Of a DNA stretch of 64,000 nucleotides, positions 9,093-16,632 are shown in pieces. The stretch covers positions 248,001 to 312,000 of the forward strand of contig NZ_NOXU01000029.1 in assembly GCF_002251795.1 (NCBI RefSeq), read 5' to 3'. Position 1 is the stretch's first letter, and each line of letters begins with the position of its first letter. The DNA comes from Niveispirillum lacus (GTDB taxonomy: Bacteria; Pseudomonadota; Alphaproteobacteria; Azospirillales; Azospirillaceae). Made by a program: the position numbers and the translations under genes. Under the pieces are notes generated by a model. That model searched no databases, was not told the DNA's origin, and saw nothing but the letters and a program-made list of their open reading frames with translations.

Positions 9093-11032
9093 GGGCGGGT
9101 CCCGGCATGGATCATGCGCAATGGCGCCGGATCAACCGCGGCGGCGGACACCGCCCGTCCCAGACAGCGGCTAAGAAACCTGTCCTGCATGTCGACAGCA
9201 GCAATCGTCGCCTTGGGGTCTGTGAAGGAATGCCCCTCATCCGGCGCCACGGCGAGGGTGACCAGGGCCGGGTTCACGCGGCGCAGAGCGTCGGCATAGA
9301 GGTTCACGTCATCCAATGGCGCGCGCGGGTCCCTCCCCCCATGGATCAGCAGCACGGGTGCCTTCACCTTGTCCACGCGTGCGATCGGCGACAGGGCCGT
9401 CAACTGCTGGCGGACGGACGGGTCGTCGAAATCACCCAGCGCCCTTTTCAACTGCGCCTTGGAGGAACGTTCCGCCGCCGCATATTTCGGGGCGAAACTG
9501 CCCAGGTCCACGGCGGCAGCGATGGCAATCGTGCAGCGCGGCGGCAGTTCATTCTGGCTGGCCAGCATCAAGGCGGCATAGCCGCCATAACTTCCCCCGA
9601 CGAAGACGGGCGGGGCCGGATCGACACCCGGCTGGTCCAAGGCCCACCTTGTCCCATCGATGATATCGGTCAGCATGGCGCCGGCCCATTGCCCATCCCC
9701 CGCCCGGGTAAAGCCGACGCCAAAGCCCGTCGATCCGCGAAAATTGACCCGCAACACCGCATAGCCCCGAGCCGCCAACCAATGCAGTGTCCGGTCATAA
9801 TCAAACCGGTCGCGACGCCAGGGGCCGCCATGGATCAGCACCACCAGTGGCGCCTTGCCCGGACGGTCTGGCAGCGTCAGGTAAACCGGCAGGGACAGGC
9901 CGTCACGGGCCTTGACCCAGGTGGCAACCTGACGGGCCGGCATGGGCGGCCCCGGCATCTCCGCCAGCGGCACCGACCATTGCCGGCTTTCAGGCCGATA
10001 GAGGAAATAGGTGGCGGGACGGTCCGCATAACGACGCTTGATCAGCCAAACTCCGTTGCGGGCACGGGCGGCGATTTCAGCAAAGCCGTCATCCACCTTC
10101 AAGCCGGCCAGCAGATCGGCCATGGTTGGATCAACAACCTTACGTTCCGGCAGCAGGCTTTCCTGAACATAGGTCAGCAGGGTCGGTTCATCGCGCGCGA
10201 ACAGCGGCGCTGTCACCTCATGATCGGGTGTCAGGATCACTGTCGGTGCGGCACCATCAAGGTCGAAGCCTGTCAAACCCGGAAACTCCTGGTCTGGCTG
10301 GGCGGTGCGGAAGATGGCGATCCGCCGGCCGGTCGCAGTACGCATCAGGGAGACCGGCTCGTTGGTGCCGGCGGTGCCAGCATCCACCAGAACCGCACCC
10401 GGTTCCCCTTCTGCTGTCAGGGCGATCCACTGCATCTTGCCGCCGCTGGCGATCTGCAGCGCCACGGCGGGCCGGCCCTGGTCATCGGCAACAAACCAGC
10501 CAAAATTGCCGCTGGGGGTGATATCAGTCGCCGGGGCGCTGCCTTTGCCAGAGATCCGCACCAGCCGGACGGGTGCCCCCTGCCGGGGGGTGTGCATCAC
10601 TAGATAAGCACCGTCGCTGTCCGGTGTACCGGAAACCAGCCGTACCCGGCCCGGCAGATCGGGCGCCAGATCAGCCACGGATCGCCCCGCCATATCAACG
10701 GCATAGGTTCTATCGCCGCCGCTGGATGCCTCCACCGCGCGTAGGAAAAGCCGGCTGCCATCCTGTGCCCAGGTCATCGCCTGTACCCTGGTGGGCAGCT
10801 CGATGACAACCGGTGCCGCCTGAATGTTCCCGGTGTCCAGAATATGCAACACCGGCACATCGGCAACGGGGATGCGGGCGACACGAAGCCCATCGGGACT
10901 GAGCGACAGAAGGCCCGGTCCCGGAAGGGATAGGATGGCCCGGGGCGACGTCAGATCATCCGCAATTGCAACCTGCATGCTGGATACACCCATACCCAGT
11001 GAAAGAACCAGAAGCTTAAGAAGCGACCGCAT
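9089..11032 (-). CDS. Secreted S9-family (prolyl oligopeptidase-like) peptidase in the peptide operon
   Basis: The 647-residue protein opens with a Sec signal peptide (about residues 1-24, hydrophobic LLKLLVLSLGMG then AIADD). A beta-propeller-like N-terminal half follows, then a C-terminal alpha/beta hydrolase with nucleophile motif GGSYGGYAAL, an Asp in GGRDPRAP and a His in DEGHSF. This is the acylaminoacyl-peptidase branch of S9, which cuts short peptides. It begins inside the maturase gene (17-base overlap) and ends on the adaptor start, so it belongs to the same transcript. It could trim the exported peptide in the periplasm or degrade it for self-protection. The propeller half is weakly conserved and is assigned by length. 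Confidence 0.88.
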   Translation of the reverse strand: MRSLLKLLVLSLGMGVSSMQVAIADDLTSPRAILSLPGPGLLSLSPDGLRVARIPVADVPVLHILDTGNIQAAPVVIELPTRVQAMTWAQDGSRLFLRAVEASSGGDRTYAVDMAGRSVADLAPDLPGRVRLVSGTPDSDGAYLVMHTPRQGAPVRLVRISGKGSAPATDITPSGNFGWFVADDQGRPAVALQIASGGKMQWIALTAEGEPGAVLVDAGTAGTNEPVSLMRTATGRRIAIFRTAQPDQEFPGLTGFDLDGAAPTVILTPDHEVTAPLFARDEPTLLTYVQESLLPERKVVDPTMADLLAGLKVDDGFAEIAARARNGVWLIKRRYADRPATYFLYRPESRQWSVPLAEMPGPPMPARQVATWVKARDGLSLPVYLTLPDRPGKAPLVVLIHGGPWRRDRFDYDRTLHWLAARGYAVLRVNFRGSTGFGVGFTRAGDGQWAGAMLTDIIDGTRWALDQPGVDPAPPVFVGGSYGGYAALMLASQNELPPRCTIAIAAAVDLGSFAPKYAAAERSSKAQLKRALGDFDDPSVRQQLTALSPIARVDKVKAPVLLIHGGRDPRAPLDDVNLYADALRRVNPALVTLAVAPDEGHSFTDPKATIAAVDMQDRFLSRCLGRAVSAAAVDPAPLRMIHAGTRP

Positions 11033-12233
11033 GCACTGGCTCCTTTGGCTCGCGTGGTTTCAGCGCTTCCTGCAAACGCTCAAACGGCAGGCCGGAATTC
11101 AGCAGATAGGCGGCAACATGCCCGTAGAAATAGCGCAAATCGGCACAGATGACGCTCTCATTCGCAAAGCCCGTTTCCTTTGCATGCCGGTTAACCAGCC
11201 GCCCGCCACGGCACACATTGGACCAGTGGCAATCGTTGCAGGCTGGAGCCAGATTGACAAAAGCGTCGGACATTTCCCGCATATAGGGAAGTGCCATGAA
11301 GTCCTTCAGAGTGATATTACTGACAGAGTTTCCCGATGAAAACCAGTCACCATGGGCGGCGCGCAGCGTATCGTCGGGATTGACCTCGCCATTGCTGGAA
11401 ATGGTCAACGCGCAGTAGTTCTGCATGATGTCGGTTTCAAGCCGCTGCATGCCCGCCCGTCCAAAGGCCAGACGCATCATGTTCTGCCGGAAAAAGCGGA
11501 CATGGATCGCTGGGTTGTCATCCGCCGTCCATTCATCGAACGCTTCTGTCAGGAAACGGCCAAACTGCCCCACCTGATCGGCCGGCAGCGTGTCGTGGGT
11601 TTCCAGCGGCAGCAGGAAATCGATCCCACGCGCACCCAGTTCATCGACAAAGTGACGATAAACCTCGCGCCCACTGAATTCCGGATTGATCACACAAAGC
11701 ATGCCGGGTGTGCGGATACGTCCGGCGGCAGCGGCATCGCGCAGCAACCGCCATCCGGCAACAGTGGCGGCATAGGTGCCGCGGCCCTGATGATCCACTC
11801 GATACCGGTCATTTAACGCCGGGGGGCCATCCAGGCTGACGCCGACCACAAAATCGTAGCGTGAGAATATTTCCAGCCACTCATCGTCGACCAGGGTGGC
11901 ATTGGTCTGAATCTTCAAAACAAGATCAGCAACTGGGCTGATGATCGCACGGAACGTTTCACAGGCGTCGATGAATGACTCTTTCCTCAGCAGCATGGGC
12001 TCGCCGCCATGGAAATCCACCACCACCTGCTCAGCCCCTAGATCCAAAGCACCCTGTGCCAGAAAATGAGCGATCTCCTTCACCACTTTTGGCTTCATGA
12101 TGGCGGGGTGAAGTTCATAATCCTTGTTATGCTTGTTGAAAAAATAGCAGTAGGTACAATCGATGTTACAGCGTTCTGTCGTCTTTATAATGCATTCAAT
12201 CCGTCGTGTGCTTCTCTTGCGAATTTCATTCAT
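11016..12233 (-). CDS. Radical SAM/SPASM peptide maturase
   Basis: The protein has the radical SAM cluster motif CNIDCTYC at residues 22-29 (CxxxCxxC), a GGEP motif (HGGEPMLL) that helps bind S-adenosylmethionine, and a C-terminal Cys-rich SPASM region (NYCALT, then CNDCHWSNVC and VICADL) for auxiliary 4Fe-4S clusters. Enzymes of this build install crosslinks or other radical changes in ribosomal peptides. The start at 12233 (MNEIRKRSTRR) has a GAGG site upstream and directly precedes the motif; a frame extension to 12284 lies within the hairpin between genes. The adjacent precursor has no Cys, so thioether formation is unlikely; C-C crosslinks at Phe or Trp are the best guess, by analogy with cyclophane-forming rSAM/SPASM enzymes. 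Confidence 0.93.
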   Translation of the reverse strand: MNEIRKRSTRRIECIIKTTERCNIDCTYCYFFNKHNKDYELHPAIMKPKVVKEIAHFLAQGALDLGAEQVVVDFHGGEPMLLRKESFIDACETFRAIISPVADLVLKIQTNATLVDDEWLEIFSRYDFVVGVSLDGPPALNDRYRVDHQGRGTYAATVAGWRLLRDAAAAGRIRTPGMLCVINPEFSGREVYRHFVDELGARGIDFLLPLETHDTLPADQVGQFGRFLTEAFDEWTADDNPAIHVRFFRQNMMRLAFGRAGMQRLETDIMQNYCALTISSNGEVNPDDTLRAAHGDWFSSGNSVSNITLKDFMALPYMREMSDAFVNLAPACNDCHWSNVCRGGRLVNRHAKETGFANESVICADLRYFYGHVAAYLLNSGLPFERLQEALKPREPKEPVHAVAS

Positions 12234-12251
12234 GATCGCCTCGCGTCGGAA

Positions 12252-12277
12252 GGAGTGCAGGCTTTCACCTGCACTCC
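12252..12277 (-). terminator. Hairpin between precursor and maturase genes (possible attenuator)
   Basis: A 10-bp perfect stem (GGAGTGCAGG with CCTGCACTCC, 6-base loop) sits between the precursor stop at 12324 and the maturase start at 12233. On the transcript it follows the precursor. There is no T-run after it, so it is unlikely to be a full terminator. It could lower read-through or protect the precursor mRNA, giving more precursor than enzyme, as is common in peptide-natural-product operons. Confidence 0.6.
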
Positions 12278-12323
12278 CGGCCACTCGAACCCCCGGTCAG
12301 CAGGCGACCGGCAGGAACAGGAC

Positions 12324-12521
12324 TTAGCGCGACCAGCTCAGGTCGAAGCTCAGATCAAAGCTCAGGTCGAAGCTCAGATCGAAGCTCAGGTCAAAGCTGG
12401 CATCATCGCCGCCATATACGTCGTCGAGCATCGACGAGGTGAGCCGGGTAGCCGGCAGGCTGTTGCCTGACATTGACGGCACCCAACCATGTTGCGCGAG
12501 TTCAGACTGAAGTGTCTGCAT
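12324..12521 (-). CDS. Ribosomal peptide precursor with five Phe-Asp-Leu-Ser repeats
   Basis: This is a 65-residue peptide. Residues 1-38 look like a leader ending in LDDVYGG, a double-Gly export site. The 27-residue core after it is DDAS, five FDLS units, then WSR at the stop. The core is acidic and has five Phe, one Trp and no Cys, Thr, Tyr, Lys or His. The start at 12521 has a GGGAG ribosome site nine bases upstream. A radical SAM/SPASM maturase, peptidases and a C39 exporter follow on the same strand. I infer a modified, exported peptide; the exact modification is unknown. FDL and WSR units resemble the aromatic-X-X pattern crosslinked in three-residue cyclophane peptides, but this is analogy, not proof. 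Confidence 0.9.
   Translation of the reverse strand: MQTLQSELAQHGWVPSMSGNSLPATRLTSSMLDDVYGGDDASFDLSFDLSFDLSFDLSFDLSWSR
12336..12395 (-). repeat. Five tandem 12-bp repeats encoding FDLS
   Basis: Five perfect-length 12-base units lie head to tail inside the precursor gene. The units differ only at the third base of the Phe codon (TTC or TTT) and of the Asp codon (GAC or GAT); Leu (CTG) and Ser (AGC) codons are constant. The peptide repeat is thus exact while the DNA is not, which points to selection on the amino acids. Confidence 0.95.
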
Positions 12522-12530
12522 ATTCGTTTA

Positions 12531-12566
12531 CTCCCTGCCCATAGAAAAACCACCAATGTTTGGTGG
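12531..12566 (-). promoter_or_regulatory. 5' leader of the precursor gene: ribosome site and small hairpin
   Basis: On the minus strand a GGGAG ribosome site lies nine bases before the precursor ATG. Upstream of it, 12550-12566 is a 7-bp perfect inverted repeat (CCACCAA, loop TGT, TTGGTGG). It may shape the mRNA leader or be an operator. No convincing -35/-10 pair could be assigned in the AT-rich DNA further upstream. Confidence 0.5.
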
Positions 12567-13239
12567 CTATAAAAAGCTACATGAACAATTTTTCTATTGG
12601 TAGAGAGTCCATGATTTGTATGATTAACATGTAGATTCATATTATGATGAATTTTACGGGAATTTTTTTTCCATTATAGATTATGTATCAAGCACTAAAT
12701 AGAATTTGTCATATTACGATGATGCAGTACCGAAATCTTGCCAGAGAATTCCCAGGGAATACGATTGAACCCTCTCTCAAATTAACACCCACCTACGAAT
12801 TTGATTTGATTAAGCGCTGTTCGACCAGTTGCTTTTTGTTAATAAAGTAAACATGCCATTCAATTAATAGTGGCTAACACAAAATATGAATCCTCCAATC
12901 ATCGGTTAGACCTATCCAGAATCTCCCTGATGTTATCCTGCGACTCGGTGGTGTGAACTGATGATGTGTACAGCGCGAGTAATACTAGTTTGCGCTGGCG
13001 GAGACTCACGGGGAATTCCCAAAAGCGTGGGGATGTGAGCCTCGCTGGCGGTCAGGGAGAAATTTTCGGTCGTGTCCCGGGACGTGGTGTAGGAGCGCTG
13101 GCGCCGGTTCAGACCCTTAGGTCGGCGTAGCCGGCCGGAGGGTCTGAACCGGCGGGCAGTCATCGTGGTTCTTCGGTAAAGTCTGGTCACCACAACACAA
13201 GCCCAACCAAGGGTGACCACGATGACCGACGAGATGATG
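12567..13239. other. AT-rich gene-free spacer with a 15-bp inverted repeat
   Basis: About 12567-12930 is far richer in A and T than the rest of the window and contains no credible coding frame; it presumably carries the promoter of the minus-strand peptide operon. From about 12935 the base use returns to GC-rich. A perfect 15-bp inverted repeat lies at 13103-13117 and 13139-13153 with a 21-base loop; it may be a terminator or a relic of mobile DNA. The 95-codon minus frame at 12933-13220 runs through this repeat and shows no family resemblance, so it is not annotated. Confidence 0.6.
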
Positions 13240-13302
13240 GTGGACTTGCATTGGAAAAGTGGAGAGCCATCATCCTAAAATTCGGGATTGATGGAGGATT
13301 TG

Positions 13303-13593
13303 ATGGTTCGGGTAAAACAGGACAAGATCATGGCGGCCTTTAAGCAGGATGCGCTTCGTATTTTGTCGACAAGCGGTCGGACGGTGGCCGAAGTGGCCGC
13401 CGATCTTGGGATTGGGAAGTCGACACTGCAGCGATGGAAGTCGGACGCGGCGGAGACGGAACTTTTGTCTGGACCCCATCCGGACGTGGAGAAGGAACTG
13501 GCATGGCTTCGGCTTGAGAATAAGATTCTGCGTCAAGAGCGGGACTTATTAAAAAACGCGGCGGCCTTCTTCGCCAGGGAGACAAGTCGATGA
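13303..13593 (+). CDS. IS3-family transposase OrfA
   Basis: This is the DNA-binding half of the transposase. It has a helix-turn-helix (ALRILSTSGRTVAEVAADLGIGKSTLQRWKSD, cited from its ends around residues 14-45) and a leucine-zipper-like tail (ELAWLRLENKILRQERDLL region). The ATG at 13303 has GGAGG five bases upstream, so I chose it over the ATG at 13291. A slippery heptamer A-AAA-AAC at 13551-13557 is in the correct phase for -1 frameshifting, and the -1 frame stays open into OrfB, so a fused OrfAB protein is expected. Confidence 0.9.
   Translation: MVRVKQDKIMAAFKQDALRILSTSGRTVAEVAADLGIGKSTLQRWKSDAAETELLSGPHPDVEKELAWLRLENKILRQERDLLKNAAAFFARETSR
13551..13557 (+). promoter_or_regulatory. Programmed -1 frameshift heptamer A-AAA-AAC
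   Basis: Six A residues followed by C are read in OrfA as codons AAA (13552-13554) and AAC (13555-13557), the X-XXY-YYZ phase needed for slippage. OrfB lies in the -1 frame and no stop occurs between the slip site and the OrfB start at 13590. This is the usual way IS3 elements make the full transposase. Confidence 0.85.
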
Positions 13594-14444
13594 TCTACCG
13601 GCTCATCGACGCGAAGAAGGCGACAATACCGGTTCGCTGTAGCTATCGTTTATTGGGCGTGAGCAGTTCTGGCTATTATGCCTGGAAGCAACGGAAGCTC
13701 AGTCTTCAGAAATATGTGGACATGATACTGTTGGCGCATGTCAATCAGTACTTTACGCTTTCGCATGAAACTTACGGGAGCCCGCGTATGCACGCGGAGT
13801 TGAAGGCTGCCGGTCTGTCCTGCGGGCGGCACCGGATTGCCCGGCTGATGCGGGATAATGGACTGAAAGCGTTGATGAAACGGCGCTATAAGAAGACAAC
13901 CGACAGTGGCCATGGCGGACCTGTGGCTCCCAACCTGCTGGATCAGGATTTCAGCACCGAGGGCTCGAACCAGAAATGGGGCGTCGATATTTCGTACATT
14001 TGGACGGCGGAAAGCTGGCTGCACCTTGCCGTGGCGATCGACCTCTACTCCCGCCGCGTGGTCGGCTGGGCGGTCAGCGACCGAATGAAGAAAGATCTGG
14101 CGATAACAAATTTGCAGCGTGCCATCGCCACGCGAAGACCAAAGCCCAGCTTTGTCCATCATTCGGACCGGGGAAACCAATATTGTTCAGATGAATATCA
14201 GAAAATCCTGAAAGCCCACGGCATGGAGATTTCTATGAGCGGCAAAGGAAATTGCTACGACAACGCCATGGTGGAGACGTTTTTTAAGACGCTGAAATCT
14301 GAACTCATCTGGAGAACGATTTTTCTGTCACGTTTGCAGGCAGAACGTGCCATTGGCACATTCATCGACGGGTTCTATAATCCAACGCGGCGGCACTCGG
14401 CTTTGGGCTACAAAAGCCCGATCCTGTTCGAGGCCGCCGCCTGA
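13590..14444 (+). CDS. IS3-family transposase OrfB (DDE catalytic subunit)
   Basis: The 284-residue protein has an HTH_21-type N-terminus (YGSPRMHAELKAAGLSCGRHRIARLM region) and a complete rve/DDE integrase core: first Asp in WGVDISYI, second Asp in HHSDRGNQY, Glu in NAMVETFFKTLK, and the C-terminal YNPTRRHSALGYKSP typical of IS3 OrfB. It overlaps OrfA by four bases (ATGA) and is reached by frameshifting. No damage was seen, so the element is probably active. Confidence 0.93.
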   Translation: MIYRLIDAKKATIPVRCSYRLLGVSSSGYYAWKQRKLSLQKYVDMILLAHVNQYFTLSHETYGSPRMHAELKAAGLSCGRHRIARLMRDNGLKALMKRRYKKTTDSGHGGPVAPNLLDQDFSTEGSNQKWGVDISYIWTAESWLHLAVAIDLYSRRVVGWAVSDRMKKDLAITNLQRAIATRRPKPSFVHHSDRGNQYCSDEYQKILKAHGMEISMSGKGNCYDNAMVETFFKTLKSELIWRTIFLSRLQAERAIGTFIDGFYNPTRRHSALGYKSPILFEAAA

Positions 14445-14615
14445 CGGCGAGAAGATGGCTCTCCACTTTTCCAGGGCAAGTCCACAATGATGCTGGGCGC
14501 CGATTCAGGCGGGCCCCGATGTTGATACCAACACTCTGGAGGACAGCCGAACTGACCGCTACGCGCTGACGTAAGCCCATAAAGCCATCAAGGTGTCGCC
14601 ATTTGACTTCAACGG

Positions 14616-15326
14616 TCAGGACATTTTCAGCGCCAGCTTGGAATCGCAGCCAAGCATCGCACTGACGGCGTCCCCCAGGGCGACGACAAACCCATCGGGG
14701 TCGATGGCGCGGCGGCGGTACTTGCTGCGCTTGACGTACCAGTCCTGCAACATCGGCTTGATGAGGGCGGCAGCCATGGTCGGGTCCTGTGGGCGGAAGA
14801 GGCCGGCCGCGATGCCGTCGGCGATGACATCCCGCAACTGGCCTTCGGTCCAGAGTTCGCTTTCAATGGCCATCTCACGACCTTGTTTGCTGAAGGCCTT
14901 CGCCTCCATGAAGGCGAAGACGAACCAGGGGCCCATGCGTTCGGTGAGATAGACATGCCGGGCGATCAGCGCCCGCAAGCGGTTATAGACGCTGCCCGTG
15001 GTAACGTCAGGGACTATCAGGACCTGCTGGATGGCGTCCACGACCTGCCCGAGGATCATCAGCAGCAGCGTATCCTTACTATCGAAATAACTGTAGAGCG
15101 CCCCCATCGACAGGCCTGACTGTTCGGACAGGTCACGCAATGACGTGGAATGAAAACCCTTGCGATTGGCCAGCGTCAGGGTGGTGTCGATGATGCGCAC
15201 CAGATTGGCCACCGCCGTATCAGCCTTGCGCACCCGGATCGTGGCCTGATGGCGGTCAAGAATACGCCGGCACAGCGCCTCCATCGACAGGTCAAATTCC
15301 TGCTGAAACATGCGGTAACTGTCCAT
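14616..15326 (-). CDS. TetR-family transcriptional regulator
   Basis: This 236-residue regulator has the N-terminal helix-turn-helix (GFHSTSLRDLSEQSGLSMGALYSYF region, residues about 57-82) and an effector-binding C-terminal part. It is divergent from an acyl-CoA dehydrogenase operon. A 14-bp palindrome lies between them at 15403-15416 and is the likely operator. Regulators of this type next to acyl-CoA dehydrogenases often sense acyl-CoA thioesters; that ligand is an inference here. Confidence 0.88.
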   Translation of the reverse strand: MDSYRMFQQEFDLSMEALCRRILDRHQATIRVRKADTAVANLVRIIDTTLTLANRKGFHSTSLRDLSEQSGLSMGALYSYFDSKDTLLLMILGQVVDAIQQVLIVPDVTTGSVYNRLRALIARHVYLTERMGPWFVFAFMEAKAFSKQGREMAIESELWTEGQLRDVIADGIAAGLFRPQDPTMAAALIKPMLQDWYVKRSKYRRRAIDPDGFVVALGDAVSAMLGCDSKLALKMS

Positions 15327-15402
15327 GCCCTATCCCCACCCTTCCCTGTTCATCGCATAGCATGAACACGCATTGCCCGCGACGCCGAAACAAAGTATAT
15401 AG

Positions 15403-15416
15403 CGAGCGTTCGCTCG
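15403..15416. promoter_or_regulatory. Candidate TetR operator
   Basis: CGAGCG-TT-CGCTCG is a perfect inverted repeat with two central bases. It sits 20 bases before the acyl-CoA dehydrogenase start and about 77 bases before the divergent TetR start. Palindromes of this style are common TetR operators; the link to the neighbouring regulator is by position. Confidence 0.65.
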
Positions 15417-15435
15417 TTTTTTGAAAGGATCGAAA

Positions 15436-16632
15436 ATGGATTTCGTGCTGCCGCCCGAACTGGAGGAGTATCGCCGCCGCGTCCGGGATTTTGTCGATGC
15501 CGAAATCCTGCCCGTGGAGGCCGACCGCGCCAATTGGGATGAGCATGAGAATATTGCAGAGGAGCCGTTGGCCACTCTGCGCACCAAGGCCAAGGCGGCA
15601 GGCCTGTGGACCTTGCAACTACCAAAGGAAGCTGGCGGTCAGGGATTGCCCTTCATCGGGCTTGCCGCCTGTTATGAAGAGATGAACCGATCCATTTTCG
15701 GCCCAGTCTGTTTCAACGCCGCCGCACCCGATGATGGCAATATGCGCCTGCTGAACCAAGTGGGGACAGAGGCACAGAAGCGGCGCTGGCTGGACCCGAT
15801 TGTATCAGGCCAGGTGCGGTCTGCCTTCGCCATGACGGAGCCGCATCCTGGCGGCGGGTCGGACCCGACCATGATGCGCACCCGCGCCGAACGCCGCGAT
15901 GGGCGCTGGGTCATCCATGGCCATAAATGGTTCATAACGGGTGCCGGCGTGGCACAGCATTTCATCCTGCTGGCACGTACCTCTGATGATCCGCGTAAAG
16001 GGCTGACTGCCTTCCTGTTCGACCGGGACCAGCCGGGTTGGCGCATCGAACGCCGCATCCCCATCATGGGGCCAGAGGAACATGGCGGCCATTGCGAGCT
16101 GATCTTCGACGGGCTAGAGATTGCGGACGAAAATGTCTTGATGAATGTCGGCGACGGTCTGAAGGCTACCCAGATCCGCCTGGGCCCTGCCCGCCTGACC
16201 CACTGCATGCGCTGGACCGGCCTTGCCAAGCGTTGTCTGGAGATCGCCGGTGCCTATGTGAAGGAGCGCCGCAGTTTCGGCATGCCACTGGCCGACCATG
16301 AGGGGGTGCAGTGGATGCTGGGCGAAACGGCCATGCAGATCGAAATCGCCCGCCTCTTGACCATGCGGGCGGCGGCGGAACTGGATCGGGGCCATTTCGC
16401 GCGCAAGGAAGTGTCGATGGCCAAGGTGCAGGTGGCCGATACCCTGTCACGTGCCGCCGATACCGCCATCCAGCTGTGCGGGGCACGCGGCTATTCCCGC
16501 GATACGGTTCTGGAATGGATTTACCGATATGCACGGCAATCGCGACTGGTCGATGGCGCGTCAGAGGTCCACAAGATGGTGCTGAGCCGGTCCTATCTGA
16601 CGGAAGGTGACGGGTTCTGGGGGTGGTCGTGA
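15436..16632 (+). CDS. Acyl-CoA dehydrogenase
   Basis: The protein of about 398 residues has the three-part acyl-CoA dehydrogenase fold: helical N-terminus, a middle FAD-contact region (AFAMTEPHPGGGSDPTMM and KWFITGAG), and a C-terminal domain with RSFGMPLADHEGVQW and QLCGARGYSRDTVLEWIYRYAR. It oxidises an acyl-CoA to the 2,3-enoyl-CoA with FAD. The ATG at 15436 has AAAGGA upstream. Together with the next two genes it forms an operon seen in other proteobacteria; the phosphotransferase partner recalls human ACAD10/11, which act on 4-hydroxyacyl-CoAs. Confidence 0.92.
   Translation: MDFVLPPELEEYRRRVRDFVDAEILPVEADRANWDEHENIAEEPLATLRTKAKAAGLWTLQLPKEAGGQGLPFIGLAACYEEMNRSIFGPVCFNAAAPDDGNMRLLNQVGTEAQKRRWLDPIVSGQVRSAFAMTEPHPGGGSDPTMMRTRAERRDGRWVIHGHKWFITGAGVAQHFILLARTSDDPRKGLTAFLFDRDQPGWRIERRIPIMGPEEHGGHCELIFDGLEIADENVLMNVGDGLKATQIRLGPARLTHCMRWTGLAKRCLEIAGAYVKERRSFGMPLADHEGVQWMLGETAMQIEIARLLTMRAAAELDRGHFARKEVSMAKVQVADTLSRAADTAIQLCGARGYSRDTVLEWIYRYARQSRLVDGASEVHKMVLSRSYLTEGDGFWGWS

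Larger units (their letters stand above)
13240..14485 (+). mobile_element. Intact IS3-family insertion sequence
   Basis: The element is about 1246 bp long and holds two overlapping transposase frames. Its ends are near-perfect inverted repeats of 32 bases: left 13240-13271, right 14454-14485, with two mismatched positions (13250-13251 against 14474-14475). The inner 20 bases are identical. Length, ends and gene order fit the IS3 family. A clear target-site duplication was not seen; both flanks contain ATGATG but not in register. It separates the AT-rich spacer of the peptide operon from the TetR-controlled operon to the right. Confidence 0.9.

Noticed and set aside
9020-10603. A 527-codon plus-strand frame
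   Set aside because: It is the antisense shadow of the S9 peptidase gene, which has a full catalytic triad.
12336-12395. Tandem repeats as a CRISPR array or minisatellite
   Set aside because: There are no spacers, the units are only 12 bases long, and they keep a reading frame with synonymous changes only.
12324-12521. Reading the precursor as a lanthipeptide, sactipeptide or ranthipeptide
   Set aside because: There is no Cys in the precursor and no lanthionine synthetase nearby, so thioether chemistry is not possible.
12933-13220. A 95-codon minus frame in the spacer
   Set aside because: It crosses a 15-bp inverted repeat, is Arg-rich and matches no family I know.
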